Assembly (NCBI GenBank): GCA_021234155.1 | Contig: JAJEKV010000006.1 | Coordinates: 11,935,318-11,999,317 of the forward strand | Reading direction: 5' to 3' | DNA length: 64,000 bases | DNA from: Isoetes taiwanensis | Lineage: Eukaryota > Streptophyta > Lycopodiopsida > Isoetales > Isoetaceae | Part shown: piece after piece, positions 46,610-56,964 of the stretch | Position numbering within the stretch: position 1 is the stretch's first letter | Layout of the letters: the number at the start of each line of letters is the position of its first letter | Notes under the pieces: generated by a model | Database searches by the model: none | What the model saw: only the letters and a program-made list of their open reading frames with translations | What the model was told of the DNA's origin: nothing | Position numbers and translations under genes: made by a program

Positions 46610-49600
46610 ATGGTACGCTTTACTCAAAGTGATTGGCGATGTTGCCACGCTTTAGTGGTAACAATTTTCAAATGTGGAAATGGCGAATGCGATGATATTA
46701 GAAGATAAGCAAGTTTGGGATGTTGTGTCCGATATTACAACATCCACCATTGCATCTCAGTATCTTCTCATCTTCTCGATCTCGATTCCGAGGCACCAAA
46801 TGCGGTGCCCGTGTCGGTTCCGCCTCCAAAGTCCGATCTCTTGAAAGATTCGTAAGGCAAGACTTGTTATTTGTGCAAGTCTTGATGATACACCATGTTC
46901 GTTAAAGGAGCTCGAATCGCAAAATGAGATGTGGCAAGTTCTCGCTCAAACATTATGAATCTCGCATCGCCGGAATCGCTTGGCATTACGCAAACGACTT
47001 CATGATCCGCGATCTTCAAGAAGGGGAGATGTCATGAAGCATATCCGCACCATGAAGGAGCCGATTGATGATTTATGTGCTACTGGGTCTACTATCACAG
47101 AAGATGAAAAAGTCTGCATTCTATTGAATAGCCTTCCAAAAACTTTTGAAGGCCTTGTCATCAATCTTGAAGGGCGCCTTGCAGATTACACATTTGAATC
47201 TGCTATGGAGCGGGTCAAGAATGAAGCTTTACGTCAAGATCGGGCACCTGACTCAAAGTCCTCTGATACTTTAATGATTGCTGATCTCAGGGTCACTCCT
47301 ATGAAGGATTCAGTCAAGAAAGATTCTCCAAAGAAAGGCAAGTTTGACCGAAATAAGGTTACTTGTTACGGAATGTTAGAAGAATGGGCATCTTGCCCGG
47401 ATTGTCGTGGCACCGCACCCATATCCAAAGGGGAGACAAAGATCACCGCAATAGAGGAAGCAAGTCCAAGAATTGAAGAAGAACAAGATGAAACTCATGA
47501 TTATCTTTTGTCATTGCAAATTCTTGATGTAAAGCAACATGATTATTTACGGTACATTGACTGAGCAACATCCCATATGTCTCCTTATCAAGAGTCATTC
47601 ATCACATATGAAACTCGCAATTCTCCGCAGTGGTGGTTCGGGGGGATAATCGTCATCAAAATGCGGTTGGTGTTGGAAATGTGGTCATTCATTTCCAACA
47701 TGGAGTCAAAAAGGTCATAAGGGGAGTAATTCATCCCCGGACTGTAAAACTTGGTGTCCGTAAGTAAAATTACGTCTTTGGTCTTCAAGTTGTTTTTCTT
47801 CATAACTCCCCGCCAGTGTTGAATGCTAACCGAGGAAGATCTTGCTTGTCGGGCGGAAGAACAGGAATCGTACGGGTTACAAAATCAAAAGCCCGTTCTC
47901 TCAAACTGTGTTTTGCCATTACCAAACCCTCGACAAGCATAGTCCGTGGCATTATCGTCTTGGGCACATTGGTGCGACGCTTGCATATGCTTATTCATCA
48001 AGGTCGGCTTGAAGTCTCCACCGTTCTCGATCCCGCAATGCGTCTCCGTCTCCAAAGCAAGACCACTTTCGAAGCTCCTTTCCAAGATCCGACTCTCATC
48101 CGATAGGAAATTGCAACTCCACGACACCTGATCTAGTTGGCCCCATTAAACCCAAGACTTTAAATGGAGCTCGGTATGTACTAACAGCCTAGATGATTTC
48201 AGCGAAAACTCTTCATCTCTCTTCTCAAACTCCAAAGGGGAGACCAAGCAATGCAAGAATCGGACTTTCAAAGGAAATGGAGAGGCAATCCAACATACAA
48301 TTGTAGCCATCGAAGTGATGGTGGAGGAGAATTCGCTCAAATGCATTCAATGATTTCTCACATCCAATGGAATTCAACATCAACCGCTCTCGCCTCAAAC
48401 CTCCAGAGCGTAATGGCGAGCGTAAAGGGCCAATAGGACTCTCATTGAGACAAAGAAGAACTCTATTATTGGCTATGGAGGTTCCAGCTCATTTTTGGGG
48501 AGAAGCAATGAACACTGCAGCATATCTGATCAATCGATCTCCACATAAGGCAATTCAGAATCAAGTACCAGAAGAGGTTTGGTCTGGATCCAATGTCTCA
48601 TACAAACATTTCAAAGTCTTTGGTTGTAGGTCTTTCGTGCATGTTGCTAATCATCCAAAACTTGCTCCCAAGACAAAAGAATGCATGTTTATAGGGTACT
48701 GCACCAACAGGAAAGCCTATAGATTCTTTGATATTGAAAAAGGGAAGCTTGTCATCTCCTGCCATGCCACCTTTAACGAGTATGAATCATGCTCTTTATC
48801 TCGATCAGCAGGTACGTTATCAAGTTTTGTAATTCTTGATGAAATTGCAGAATCTATACTGGCCAGCCTCTCAGCCCGAACCCCCGTGTCTCGATCATGT
48901 CGCCTCGTGACCTGCATAAGTCCCTTCATCAAGTCCCTGTCCTACAACTGATACATCTGAGCCTTGGTCCATAGATGAATCCCCTGTTGAACCAGCATTG
49001 CCTATTCCTGTTTCCACCTTGCTTATCCCCGCTTCCACTTTCGGCCTATTCGAAATCGTGAGACCACCGCGACCAAAGATTATACATTCATGGCTTCCAA
49101 AACCCAATGAACCACAAAGTTATCAAGAGGCTATTGAAGGGCCTTTTACATCAATGGATTGTAGCCATGCAAAGAAGAAATGAATTCCATTCAAGAAGCC
49201 GAGACTTGGATCCTTGTTCCACGACCAACAACTCTCGGCATGTAGTTGGATCAAGATGGGTATTTAAACCGAAATTTAACGAAGATGGAAGCATTGCAAG
49301 ATTCAAGGCCGATTGGTAGCCGAGGTTTTCTCTCGACGATTGGTGGAATTGATTATGCGAGACGTTTGCACCAATGTAGCAAGAATGGTTTTACGTAGGT
49401 GATCCTTGCATATCGCGACACTAAATCATTTCTTTGTACATCGATGGACGTTACTAATGCATTTCTTCATGGTACTGAAAGAGGAAGTTTTCTTGGAGCA
49501 GCCAGAAGGTTTCAGCAAGGGACACAATCAGGAGATGGTATGTAAGCTAAATAAAGCACTGTATGGTCTGAAGCAGGCACCTCGGGCTTGGTATGAAAGA

Positions 49601-50650
49601 TTACATGACACCTTGATTCAGCTCAAGTTTCAGCAAAGCATCAATGATGCAAGTGTTTACTTCAGGCATGGTTCTCAACCTTTGATTGTCCTTTGTTATG
49701 TTGATGACCCGTTGATTGTAGCAAAGCAGATGACTAAGATCTTAAAAAACTCAAGGCTCAACTCAATCGGTTCAAGATGAAAGATCTTGGACAAGTTCAT
49801 TACTTCCTTGGCCTGTAGATTCATTATGATCAAACTCTTGGCTCTATGCATATCAACCAATCTAAGTACCTCAGGGATCTATTATCTCACACCAATATGC
49901 TTGCATGTAACCCCAGCTACAACCCCTCTTGACCCCGGTCTTGCTATGCTTCCTATCCGATCCAGTTGTTCCTCTCCCTCGCTTATCATGATCAATATCG
50001 CCAAATTGTTGGGACCATAAATTTTGTTTTATTCCCACTAGACTGATCTAGCCTTAGCCTTTGCAAACTAAGTCAATTTCAGAATCATCCAAAGGGGACT
50101 CATTGCAATTCATTAAAGAGATGTCCGAGATACCTTGCGGTACATATAATCATGGGATACATTATCGGGCGGGGGGAAAATCGAAATTATGGGCTCTTGT
50201 GACTCAGATAAGGGTGAGATCGGCCTGATCGAAAAATCAACATCCGGTTATGTGTTTGGCCGGCGTGGAGTGCAATTAGTCGGGCGACGGGCGAAAATGT
50301 GTGGCTCAATCAACAAATGTAAGTCGAAAGTACATATCACGGTAAAAATGCATGCAATGAGGCGCTTTGGTTACATAGGTTTGCCACGCACTACAAATCA
50401 CCGGGTCGTAATGCTTTGGACATTATGGTTGATAATCAAGGGGCTATAGCAAGATATCCCACAATCCAAAGAATGCATAAGAGAATGAAACACATTGATA
50501 TCGTGTATCATATGATCGAGATTTGGTGGAAAGTGGACTCATCAAATTACACTATTGTCCAACCCTAAGACAACATTGCAGATATGCTAACCAAGGCCTT
50601 GCCACAGCTGAACCAAGGTCTCAACTTCGACAAGAATTCAATTACCTGAT
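46610..50650 (+). pseudogene. copia gag-pol polyprotein, multiply frameshifted
   Basis: Gag (from ATG at 46,610): SGNNFQMWKWRMR, EDKQVWDVVS, then the UBN2-type block DVMKHIRTMKEPIDDL and LNSLPKTFEGLV (about 47,030-47,170). The CCHC knuckle after KVTCYG is ruined (about 47,360-47,410). Protease: the active-site region reads RYID-stop-ATSHMSPY (about 47,550), where DSGA would be expected. Integrase: SDGGGEF (about 48,320), RNGERK, AHFWGEAMNTAAYLINRSP (48,490-48,545) and KVFGCRSFVH. RT: VVGSRWVFKPK (about 49,240), KEEVFLEQPEGF, LYGLKQAPRAWY (49,559-49,594), YVDD (49,697-49,708). RNase H: STSGYVF (about 50,230), DNQGAIA, MKHIDI, DNIADMLTKALP (50,570-50,610). At least ten frame changes or stops are present. 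Domain order gives copia, not gypsy. Confidence 0.9.
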
Positions 50651-50654
50651 CTAT

Positions 50655-50667
50655 ATTCGAGTGGGGG
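50655..50667 (+). other. Polypurine tract before the 3' LTR
   Basis: CGAGTGGGGG lies directly upstream of the TGTGAG start of the 3' LTR, the expected place for plus-strand priming. Confidence 0.75.
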
Positions 50668-50899
50668 TGTGAGAAATCGTAACGAATATAGGTCTAATTA
50701 AGTTTAACTTCTATATTTGTCATCTTCTGATATTGTTAGTAGTGGCTATTTATGACTACAACAGTCATGATATTTCTGTTGGTATGAGCCTATAAAAGAA
50801 CAAGTCGCACCAAGCCATCCTGAGCATTTTGTACTCCGTTTTGTATTCAAAGATTCTCCTTGTAATCTGTTGCATACATCTCTATTTCAAATTCTCACA
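50668..50899 (+). repeat. 3' LTR of the copia element
   Basis: 232 bp, same termini as the 5' LTR. Differences seen: A/G at the tenth base region (AATCGTAACG versus AATCATAACG), CTGTTGGTATG versus CTATTGATATG, loss of AT in GACATACAAC, and the 15-16 base gap after AACAAGTC. Confidence 0.93.
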
Positions 50900-50904
50900 A
50901 TAGC
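50900..50904. other. Target-site duplication, right copy (ATAGC)
   Basis: Exact match of the left copy, directly after the terminal CA of the 3' LTR. Confidence 0.9.
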
Positions 50905-51219
50905 CGCATGGCGGGGCAATAGAATGCCTTGGCTTTTCGCCGAATCGAGCCTGATTTTTTCGTTCAATCCGCAGCGCTGCCATTTGGGCACTTGTACACG
51001 AGTTTGTGGCGATGGCGGAGGCGGGTCCTGTGCATTTTTTTGCAGCTTGAATCCGACTATGCCACTTCCAAAAGAAACTCTAAACCATTGCTGTAATGCA
51101 AATCGGTTTCTTCGCCATAGCCCTTTCTTTTGTCCTTGCTATTCTTCCCAGCATTCTCCTCTTCAAATAAACACCAATCGCAGATCCATCGATTTGAACC
51201 CATTTCCGGATATGATTTG
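50900..51219 (-). CDS. PHD-like zinc-finger gene, exon 2, interrupted by copia
   Basis: This exon encodes the last part of a PHD-like finger plus a low-complexity basic tail. Reading leftwards from the acceptor AG at 51,221-51,220 it gives KSYPEMGSNRWICDWC, whose CDWC supplies the final two zinc ligands, then LFEEENAGKNSKDKRKGYG. Just upstream of that acceptor the same frame reads CMHCS, resembling the usual H-x-YCS ligand; if the true acceptor lay further up, the seventh ligand would be kept, whereas use of 51,221 loses it. One T appears to be missing in a homopolymer near 51,070; with the frame shift accepted, DPPPPSPQTRVQVPKW and QGILLPRHAA follow to the element's edge. The downstream exon part lies at 46,204-46,078. 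Chromatin-reader function is the family's general role and is not proven here. Confidence 0.6.
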
Positions 51220-51798
51220 CTGCAATGCATGCACAAAATCCAGCCCACCCATTTGCTCTTTTTGCATATGCTTCAATAACGCTCCTAATCAGTGGTAGAA
51301 TTCATAAGAAAAACTGAGAGTAACCCGAAAGCAAGAAGGGGCCTTCGGCCTGTATGAAATTTAGTCTCCTTGAAGCTTAACCTGCAAAATCAGATCTAAG
51401 GGAAGGGATTCGATTCTTCTGGGTCGGAATCCTTTTGCTATAGTCGTGCTGGGTCTATTTTCTACCAGAGCCCATCATCTGAAGCTTGCTCTGTTCCAAA
51501 TCTGGCATAGACAGCCTTCCAATTTGCTTCTTCAACCGTGACTGCTCTGGACTGCCCTGTTTAGGATGCCATCTACACAATTGGACAAAATCCGACCCTA
51601 ATGTTCTATCAGATCTAAGATTAACTGATCTGTCTTTTGCCTAGTTCTTCCTTCTGTCAGAAACCGACATCATTGAAACTTTTAACCTGAAAACAAAATA
51701 AAAACACAGAAGATTAAAAGACAAGCCGATTTGGCCATGCCAAGCCGACTGCAAGGATAGTTTTAATTCTTAACAAAATCAAGAATGAATCCACATAC
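51220..51798 (-). other. Intron of the PHD-like gene
   Basis: The minus strand has donor GTATGT directly after CAACATAT (51,798 downwards) and an acceptor GCATTGCAG ending at 51,220. Splicing joins AT|C in phase. Length is 579 bases. It is AT-rich with no coding similarity. Confidence 0.6.
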
Positions 51799-51956
51799 AT
51801 ATGTTGCAAGCGATGGATGCATTTCTTGCACCGAAAAAGCTCGCTTTCAAAACCCACGACCCCGCACATACTGCATTCTTGGGCCTCTAGAATACCTGCT
51901 CCACCGCCATAGCCGAGCTTCTCTTCATCCGCCATAGCTGATCTTCTCTCTTCCAC
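51799..51956 (-). CDS. PHD-like zinc-finger gene, exon 1
   Basis: The start ATG at 51,956 (MEERRSAMADEEK; an internal methionine at residue 8 is an alternative). After a glycine-rich linker (LGYGGGAGI) comes ECSMCGVVGFESELFRCKKC, with cysteines at residues 28, 31, 43 and 46 as the first four zinc ligands, then HRLQH with His52. This CxxC-VGF-LFRC-xxC-HRxQH pattern is that of a plant-specific group of short proteins annotated as RING/FYVE/PHD superfamily. The exon ends at a GTATGT donor. It has no frameshift, unlike the surrounding mobile elements, which supports a real host gene. The gene reads towards the copia insertion. Confidence 0.7.
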
Positions 51957-52124
51957 CCAGCACCCAATTCCCGCTCCTCACTAAGAAAATTGTTGCTTCA
52001 ATCGAATTTTAGTGTCTTATTCTATTGCGGCCACGATTTTTCTCCAACCCAAATTCCCATTTGCTCCTTAAACACATGGAGCACAAGAAAAATCTCTGCA
52101 AAATATGCTTGAAGATCGAAAGAA
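51957..52124 (-). promoter_or_regulatory. Likely upstream region of the PHD-like gene
   Basis: The sequence directly right of the start codon lacks frames related to the gene. I see no unambiguous TATA box at a fixed distance; the call rests on position only. Confidence 0.25.
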
Positions 52125-52290
52125 TTGGAAGCAAAGTCTGGATTGCCCCATTGCTTGGAATATGCATACTTTGCTCAATATGGGTTTCTTCAATATGCAG
52201 GGATTATTTGCTTGGAAGCAAAGTCTGGAGTCCTCAATATTTTTGTGCTTGCCGGCTCTGCGCATTCATCCTTGAAGCGAGGTCTGGCTA
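52125..52290 (+). repeat. Direct repeats GGAAGCAAAGTCTGG
   Basis: GGAAGCAAAGTCTGG occurs at 52,127 and 52,214, with a variant TGAAGCGAGGTCTGG at 52,273. CTTGGAA and CAATATG phrases recur between them. The array lies just upstream of the PHD-like gene. Confidence 0.7.
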
Positions 52291-52858
52291 TGGGGAATCT
52301 GGGTCTGTCCTAGATTGACTGATCATTTGGAAGGGGGAGGTAACCTCTACTTTTCTACTTCTAAAATGACATGGGATTCTGCCTTATCGATTGCAAATTG
52401 TGCTTCAAACTAGATGCATGAAGACAAGCTTGATATAAATATCAAAGTTTAAAAGTGCACCTTATGAAGACCATAGAAAGAGCACATTCGCCAAAAACAC
52501 TATGGGAAAGAGTGAAGCTTCCACGAAGTTATTTAAAGGCTCTGGATATTATTGATAAATACTTGGTATATAGCAGCAACCCTTCCCTTTATTTTTGTTC
52601 TTAATGTATGATTCTGTCTGTCCATTGCCAAATTTCTAATGGACGTTGTGCAGCAATTTTGGCCAAAGTTACTTGTGCACAAAAACAAGCAGCGGTTAAC
52701 AAAAATGATACAGTATCTGGTTAACAAAAATGACCAGTATCTTATTAGATAGCGAAAGCTGGAATTGAAAATGATGTTTCTGGATTCATAGCTTTCTTTT
52801 AACGCCTCTGTTTTATGCAGTGGCAACTAAATAGATTGTCTCTCCCACTAAGTCCCTC
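52291..52858. other. Non-coding stretch
   Basis: A short duplication is visible at 52,690-52,745 (GGTTAACAAAAATGA...CAGTATCT twice). No gene is recognised. Confidence 0.45.
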
Positions 52859-52859
52859 G

Positions 52860-52900
52860 TCTCCCTCCCTCCCTCCCTCCCTCCCTCCCTCTCTCTCTCA
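52860..52900 (+). repeat. (CCCT)n to (CT)n microsatellite
   Basis: About seven CCCT units, then CTCTCTCT. The surrounding sequence shows no gene. Confidence 0.95.
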
Positions 52901-53269
52901 CATTGATTCAATATGTTGGGAAGATCCTCCATTCTATCACGAATCCAATATCATCCTTGAACTGGCATTAGCCTTGGTTTTCGTTTACAACAGCATCTCG
53001 GCTGACAAGATTATCTGTTGCAACATCTGTTGCCTATGTTGGTTCCAGGAGCTTGGTCCAATAACTTGAGTTGCTTAGTGCAATAACCCCAACGGATGTA
53101 TAACATAGACGAACAACATTTAGAATGGATAATGTAGTAATTTCTTTTTATAAAAATAGCCATTAAAATCAGCAGCTAGTTGTGTAAGTTCTGGCATCCG
53201 TTGGGGGGAGGGAAGAATGCCACGGCGGCCTTGGCCAGCCACACGCTTTTTGTAGTTATAATTTAGCTT

Positions 53270-53460
53270 GAAGAGTAGACAATGGTATTAAGTGCCCATT
53301 AGCAATGTATCATGAAATTCAGCTTGAAGAGTTCACAATAGTATTGAGTGCCCATTAGCAATAGTATCATTTTAAAGAGTCTCCACTAAGTTTTTTTTTT
53401 TGTGCCCATTAGCAGTAGTATCATGTTAAAGAGTCTGCACTGGTAGCTTTTTTTTGTATT
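53270..53460 (+). repeat. Tandem units around TGCCCATTAGCA(A/G)TAGTATCAT
   Basis: The core TGCCCATTAGCA lies at about 53,293, 53,349 and 53,403. The first two copies share AGCTTGAAGAGT upstream; the last two share TTAAAGAGTCT(C/G)CACT downstream and a T-run. Unit length is about 55-60 bp. Confidence 0.85.
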
Positions 53461-53843
53461 GTAGCATTCGTTTGGGTATGAATGATGAAAGTATTTGGTT
53501 CTAAGCATATACCATACTAATGCATACCTTTAAAAGCCTTTAAATAGGGCACAAATAGATATAAATCTCAATCAGAAATGCATTTATAATAGTATAGAAG
53601 ATTGTATGTCTTTCAGGGTTTTGATATTCCTCCTGCAGTTGTTCTCCAGGACGCACAAGCTAGAATTGTTAAGGCCTACCATTGCTCTTTGCTTACTTCT
53701 GCCAAGCGATAGTTGATATTTGAGTTCCATTGGAGTGTGTTGTCTTATGCATAGGCTGGTGGTTCTACTCAATGGATCATGATTATCCCCTGATATTTTA
53801 TTCCAGCCCGTGCATTTGTATCTGGCTTTTGGCTTGGAGTTTC

Positions 53844-53871
53844 AATAAAGTTTGACGTCCTTAAAAAAAAA
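53844..53871 (+). terminator. AATAAA followed by short A-run
   Basis: AATAAA at 53,844-53,849, TTTGACGTCCTT, then nine A (53,863-53,871). It could be a transcript end or the scar of a retroposed RNA. No clear gene lies upstream. Confidence 0.35.
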
Positions 53872-54104
53872 TTATAATAGCACAAATTTTGGGTCGAGAT
53901 CCAATGTGATTCACATTGAAGAGGTTTTTCAAGCAACTCAAGCAATATATGAAAACCTTGCACCTCGTCATTGGTGCTTCTCAAATTTATGATTCTTCTT
54001 TGAGTGAGTTTGCATTGTTTCTCCATAATCGGAGCACAATACATGTGTAGCATGACTTTATTTTTGAAGTGTTAGAATGCCCTACAGAATCAGACAACTC
54101 TTCT
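53872..54104. other. Non-coding stretch
   Basis: Nothing recognisable. Confidence 0.4.
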
Positions 54105-54250
54105 AGGTTAAGGTTCGATACTTGTGCAATGCTAGTATAACTCTTCTAGAAGCCAATTAAGGTTCCACACTTGTGCGATGTTGGTAATGAATACAAAAGA
54201 GCCAATTAAGGTTCCATACTTGTGCGATGTTGGTAATGAACACAAAAGAG
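54105..54250 (+). repeat. Tandem array, 49 bp unit
   Basis: GCCAATTAAGGTTCC(A)-ACTTGTGCGATGTTGGTAATGAA-ACAAAAGA is present at 54,152 and 54,201 with only two differences. A diverged copy (TTAAGGTTCGATACTTGTGCAATG) precedes it at about 54,107. The near identity of the last two implies a recent duplication. Confidence 0.9.
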
Positions 54251-54438
54251 CCAAAGAAAAACCTACCAAGATCAAAATGCTCGAAGACTTGCGAGTTGTT
54301 GATATGTCGGTCTTCTTGTTATTATATCATCATTATGATACCTATAAACAATAGCATAGAAGCTAGTAAGAAGATGTATACTAAGTAACGAAGTCGAGGA
54401 GTTCAAGAACATACATCTACAAAGAAAGAACATTATTA

Positions 54439-54660
54439 GGTAAAGCTTCAAAGCCATGCATATCTATTCCAGCTATGGCCTGATGTTTGAACAATTTACT
54501 TACGTACAATACTTAGCTGCCAAGGATATTTAAATATTGCACAATAACTTTTGGCACTGCTGCACTTACTCGAGGAGACCTGCACAGAAACATCTTAAAC
54601 TTAAGTACATAGTTGTTTAAAATGTCTTTGACACCTTTAAAGCTCATGTAAACATTAGAT
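54439..54660 (+). repeat. Long direct duplication, copy 1
   Basis: GGTAAAGCTT(C/A)AAAGCC, ATATCTAT, TATGGCCTGA-GTTT, AAACATCTT, AAGTACATAGTT and TTGACACCTTTAAAGCTCATG are all found again at 55,098-55,330 in the same order. Divergence is of the order of one base in four or five plus indels. Confidence 0.8.
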
Positions 54661-55097
54661 ACTATCCTTATGTACCTTGCACTTAAGCTGCAAACATAAA
54701 GCATGGAAAACTCATTCCTATATTCAAGAATGAGAATCCTTCCGAAAGGATCCTCCATGATGTCACCATGCATATAAAATGCTAGAGCACTATATCTGCG
54801 AAATGTAAAAAAGAAACAATTCCATTTGTATGACATTGAGCTAATTCGTGATGAAGTGCAACGGACAATCAAAAGATACAAAACAGGATGCTTTATGTGT
54901 TGTTCAAGTTCCTACAGCACCAAGTCTTAAAAGCCTTTCAAAAGTAAAACACAAATGTATTTGTTGTACTCAACATGCTTCAAAGGACAATGTGTTATAC
55001 CATATCTAGATTGGATTGATGCTATGTTGAGTGCACTTGTACTATACGCAATGTCTTCATGTGCTGTTAAATTCCTAAAACACCTATTTTGTCATTG

Positions 55098-55330
55098 GGT
55101 AAAGCTTAAAAGCCTTTCATATCTATGCCAATTGTGGCCTGAGGTTTAAACAACCTACTTTCCTCTCTATCAGTTCCCCAATTGCTAACATCCTTAAATG
55201 TTGCACGTTAATTTCTGATACTGCTACACTTTTACTTAAGATGACTTGCATATAAACATCTTGGTCTTAAGAAGTACATAGTTTCTTAAAATATCTCTGA
55301 CACCTTTTGAAGCTCATGCAAATATTATAT
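55098..55330 (+). repeat. Long direct duplication, copy 2
   Basis: Copy of 54,439-54,660, offset about 659 bases. The minus-strand frame at 54,881-54,513 (122 residues, MSFKGVKDILNNYVLKFKMFL) has a short counterpart here (CMSFKRCQRYFKKL), which means the duplicated sequence was perhaps once coding; I recognise no family. Confidence 0.8.
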
Positions 55331-55389
55331 GCATTCAAGTTCTGCTTCGGCTGCAGGGCTTCCATTTCGGCAGCTTTTAGCTTGGGAAC

Positions 55390-55820
55390 GACAGTTCTCT
55401 TCATCATAACAGAGAGCTCTTCATAACTATTACAGTTCTTCATAACATAGCAGTTCTTCATTCATAAGCATACTTAAGATTGAGAATGGGTTTAATTAAG
55501 AGCATTGATGCTTATTCAATTGGATGAATTGATCAAAAATTCAGAACAAAGGAGAATCTGACCAAGAAAAGCATTTCGTCTAAAACTACAAGACGATATG
55601 TAACAAGTCATATTATCAATTCTAATTCCTTATCTGTTTTTGTATTTTATTGTCTTATAATTTGGAAGAAAATCAGAAGTTCTTTATTCTCATATTGTCC
55701 TCGTATTTTTGGTTTCCAATATATAATTCATATATCAAATATGTTGTCTTGGTTGGTTAACTTGTTTAAGAATTTACAATGCATATAGGCAAGGCTTTTC
55801 TTGTTGAATGAATAGTTATG
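55390..55820 (-). repeat. Inverted copy of the hAT-adjacent repeat
   Basis: The reverse complement matches 31,925-32,345 across about 340 bp. Its left end adds short GTTCTTCATAAC-type repeats (55,385-55,465). No transposase follows on the side where one would be expected, so this copy is a non-coding derivative. Confidence 0.8.
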
Positions 55821-56383
55821 AATAAACTGACTTGTCTTAACACTAGACTCGACACATGATGTACCAGAAAAGGTGCATTTGCACTGTTCGCTTTAACATT
55901 CATATAAAACCAAAGGTTCAATAATCAGTCAAACCCTTCTTACATGATAATATATGGCAGTCAAGTTGCATGGAAAAAATACCTAAAAATTTATTGGTTC
56001 CTGTTTATGAGAATTACGCTTCGGTAAACCCAAGGGGGTCAAATCTGTTTTGCTTCATATTTAGATAAAGTAAAACTGTCTCGGTAATAAGATTTTTATG
56101 TTTTTTTTTCATTATTTTTGTATTTTTCTTCACGAGTTAGAATATCTAGCATAATAACAGGGGGTTCACATAGTATAATTATACGATTTTTCAATAAGGT
56201 TTTCTTATCTGCCTTTTTGAGAACCGCCCTGTGCGCCTAGGCCCTGACGGCCTGGAGGTCATGCTCGTGTAGCTTCCTATCAGGAGTAAACAGCAAGATA
56301 CAAAAGCGTGGACTTTGCATCTCAGATAATCAGATTCCGCTCAGTTTTCCAGCTACGCCCGAGCTTGTCATCTGGCATGTCGG
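55821..56383. other. Non-coding stretch with a trace of the 62-63 kb repeat
   Basis: TAGCATAATAACAGGGGGTTC near 56,149 is the same phrase that begins each unit of the tandem repeat at 62.3-63.3 kb. Nothing else is recognised. Confidence 0.45.
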
Positions 56384-56775
56384 CCATAGGTACCGGGTTT
56401 TAGCTTCCTTTGAATTATCTTAGACTGTTTTGTGCCCATGGTCGTTCAACACGATACTTCCCTAGCTTTGATTCTCGTCTAACTAGAATAGAGTTTTGAG
56501 TTCCCACAGCCCAGTTCGTTGGCTCGGGTTTATATTGAATCGCCTTGACCACCGCTTTTTTGTTTGGGAAATCATAACTTTCCATAGGTACGGGTTTTAG
56601 CTTCCTTCAATTATCTCGACTGCTTTTGTGCCTAGGGTTGTTCAACGGGCTACTTCCCTAGTGTTGATTTTTGTCTATCTAGAATAGAGGCTTTGAGTTC
56701 CAAATGTTCCCGGTTGGTTAGTAACATTTTGCAATCAGCCGATCACATGCGTTTGTTTGAGAAATCATAACAGCG
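56384..56775 (+). repeat. Tandem duplication, about 198 bp unit
   Basis: CCATAGGTACCGGGTTTTAGC, AATTATCTTAGACTG, GTTCAAC, TACTTCCCTAG, CTAGAATAGAG and TTTGAGTTCC, ending GGGAAATCATAAC, is found from 56,384 and again from 56,582 with small changes. Confidence 0.85.
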
Positions 56776-56964
56776 TCTCCATCAAGCCCCCATATCCCAT
56801 GGCTAAGCGTGGTCAACGTCGCCATAACTTTACTGGGGCAAAGCTACTGCGTGTCACATGGCTTGAACACTTCCAGCTTTTAGAATTTGATCTAATAAAT
56901 TAGCACGCCTCACTTCAAGCACGGGTTCTTCGCTCTTGCCCTCAAACAAAACCGGCATTTCCTT

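Larger units (their letters stand above)
46210..50899 (+). mobile_element. Complete Ty1/copia LTR retrotransposon, 4,690 bp
   Basis: The element runs from TGTGAG to CTCACA and is bounded by the direct repeat ATAGC. LTRs of 248 and 232 bp differ mainly by a roughly 15-base gap, a 2-base gap and about three substitutions. Gag, protease, integrase, RT and RNase H remnants follow in copia order (integrase before RT). A G-rich polypurine tract precedes the 3' LTR. Frameshifts and stops break every domain, so the copy is non-autonomous as read. It lies in the opposite orientation to the PHD-like gene it interrupts. Confidence 0.93.

Noticed and set aside
50870-51298. 142-residue plus-strand frame starting in the 3' LTR
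   Set aside because: It is antisense to exon 2 of the PHD-like gene, whose minus-strand WICDWC motif is convincing.
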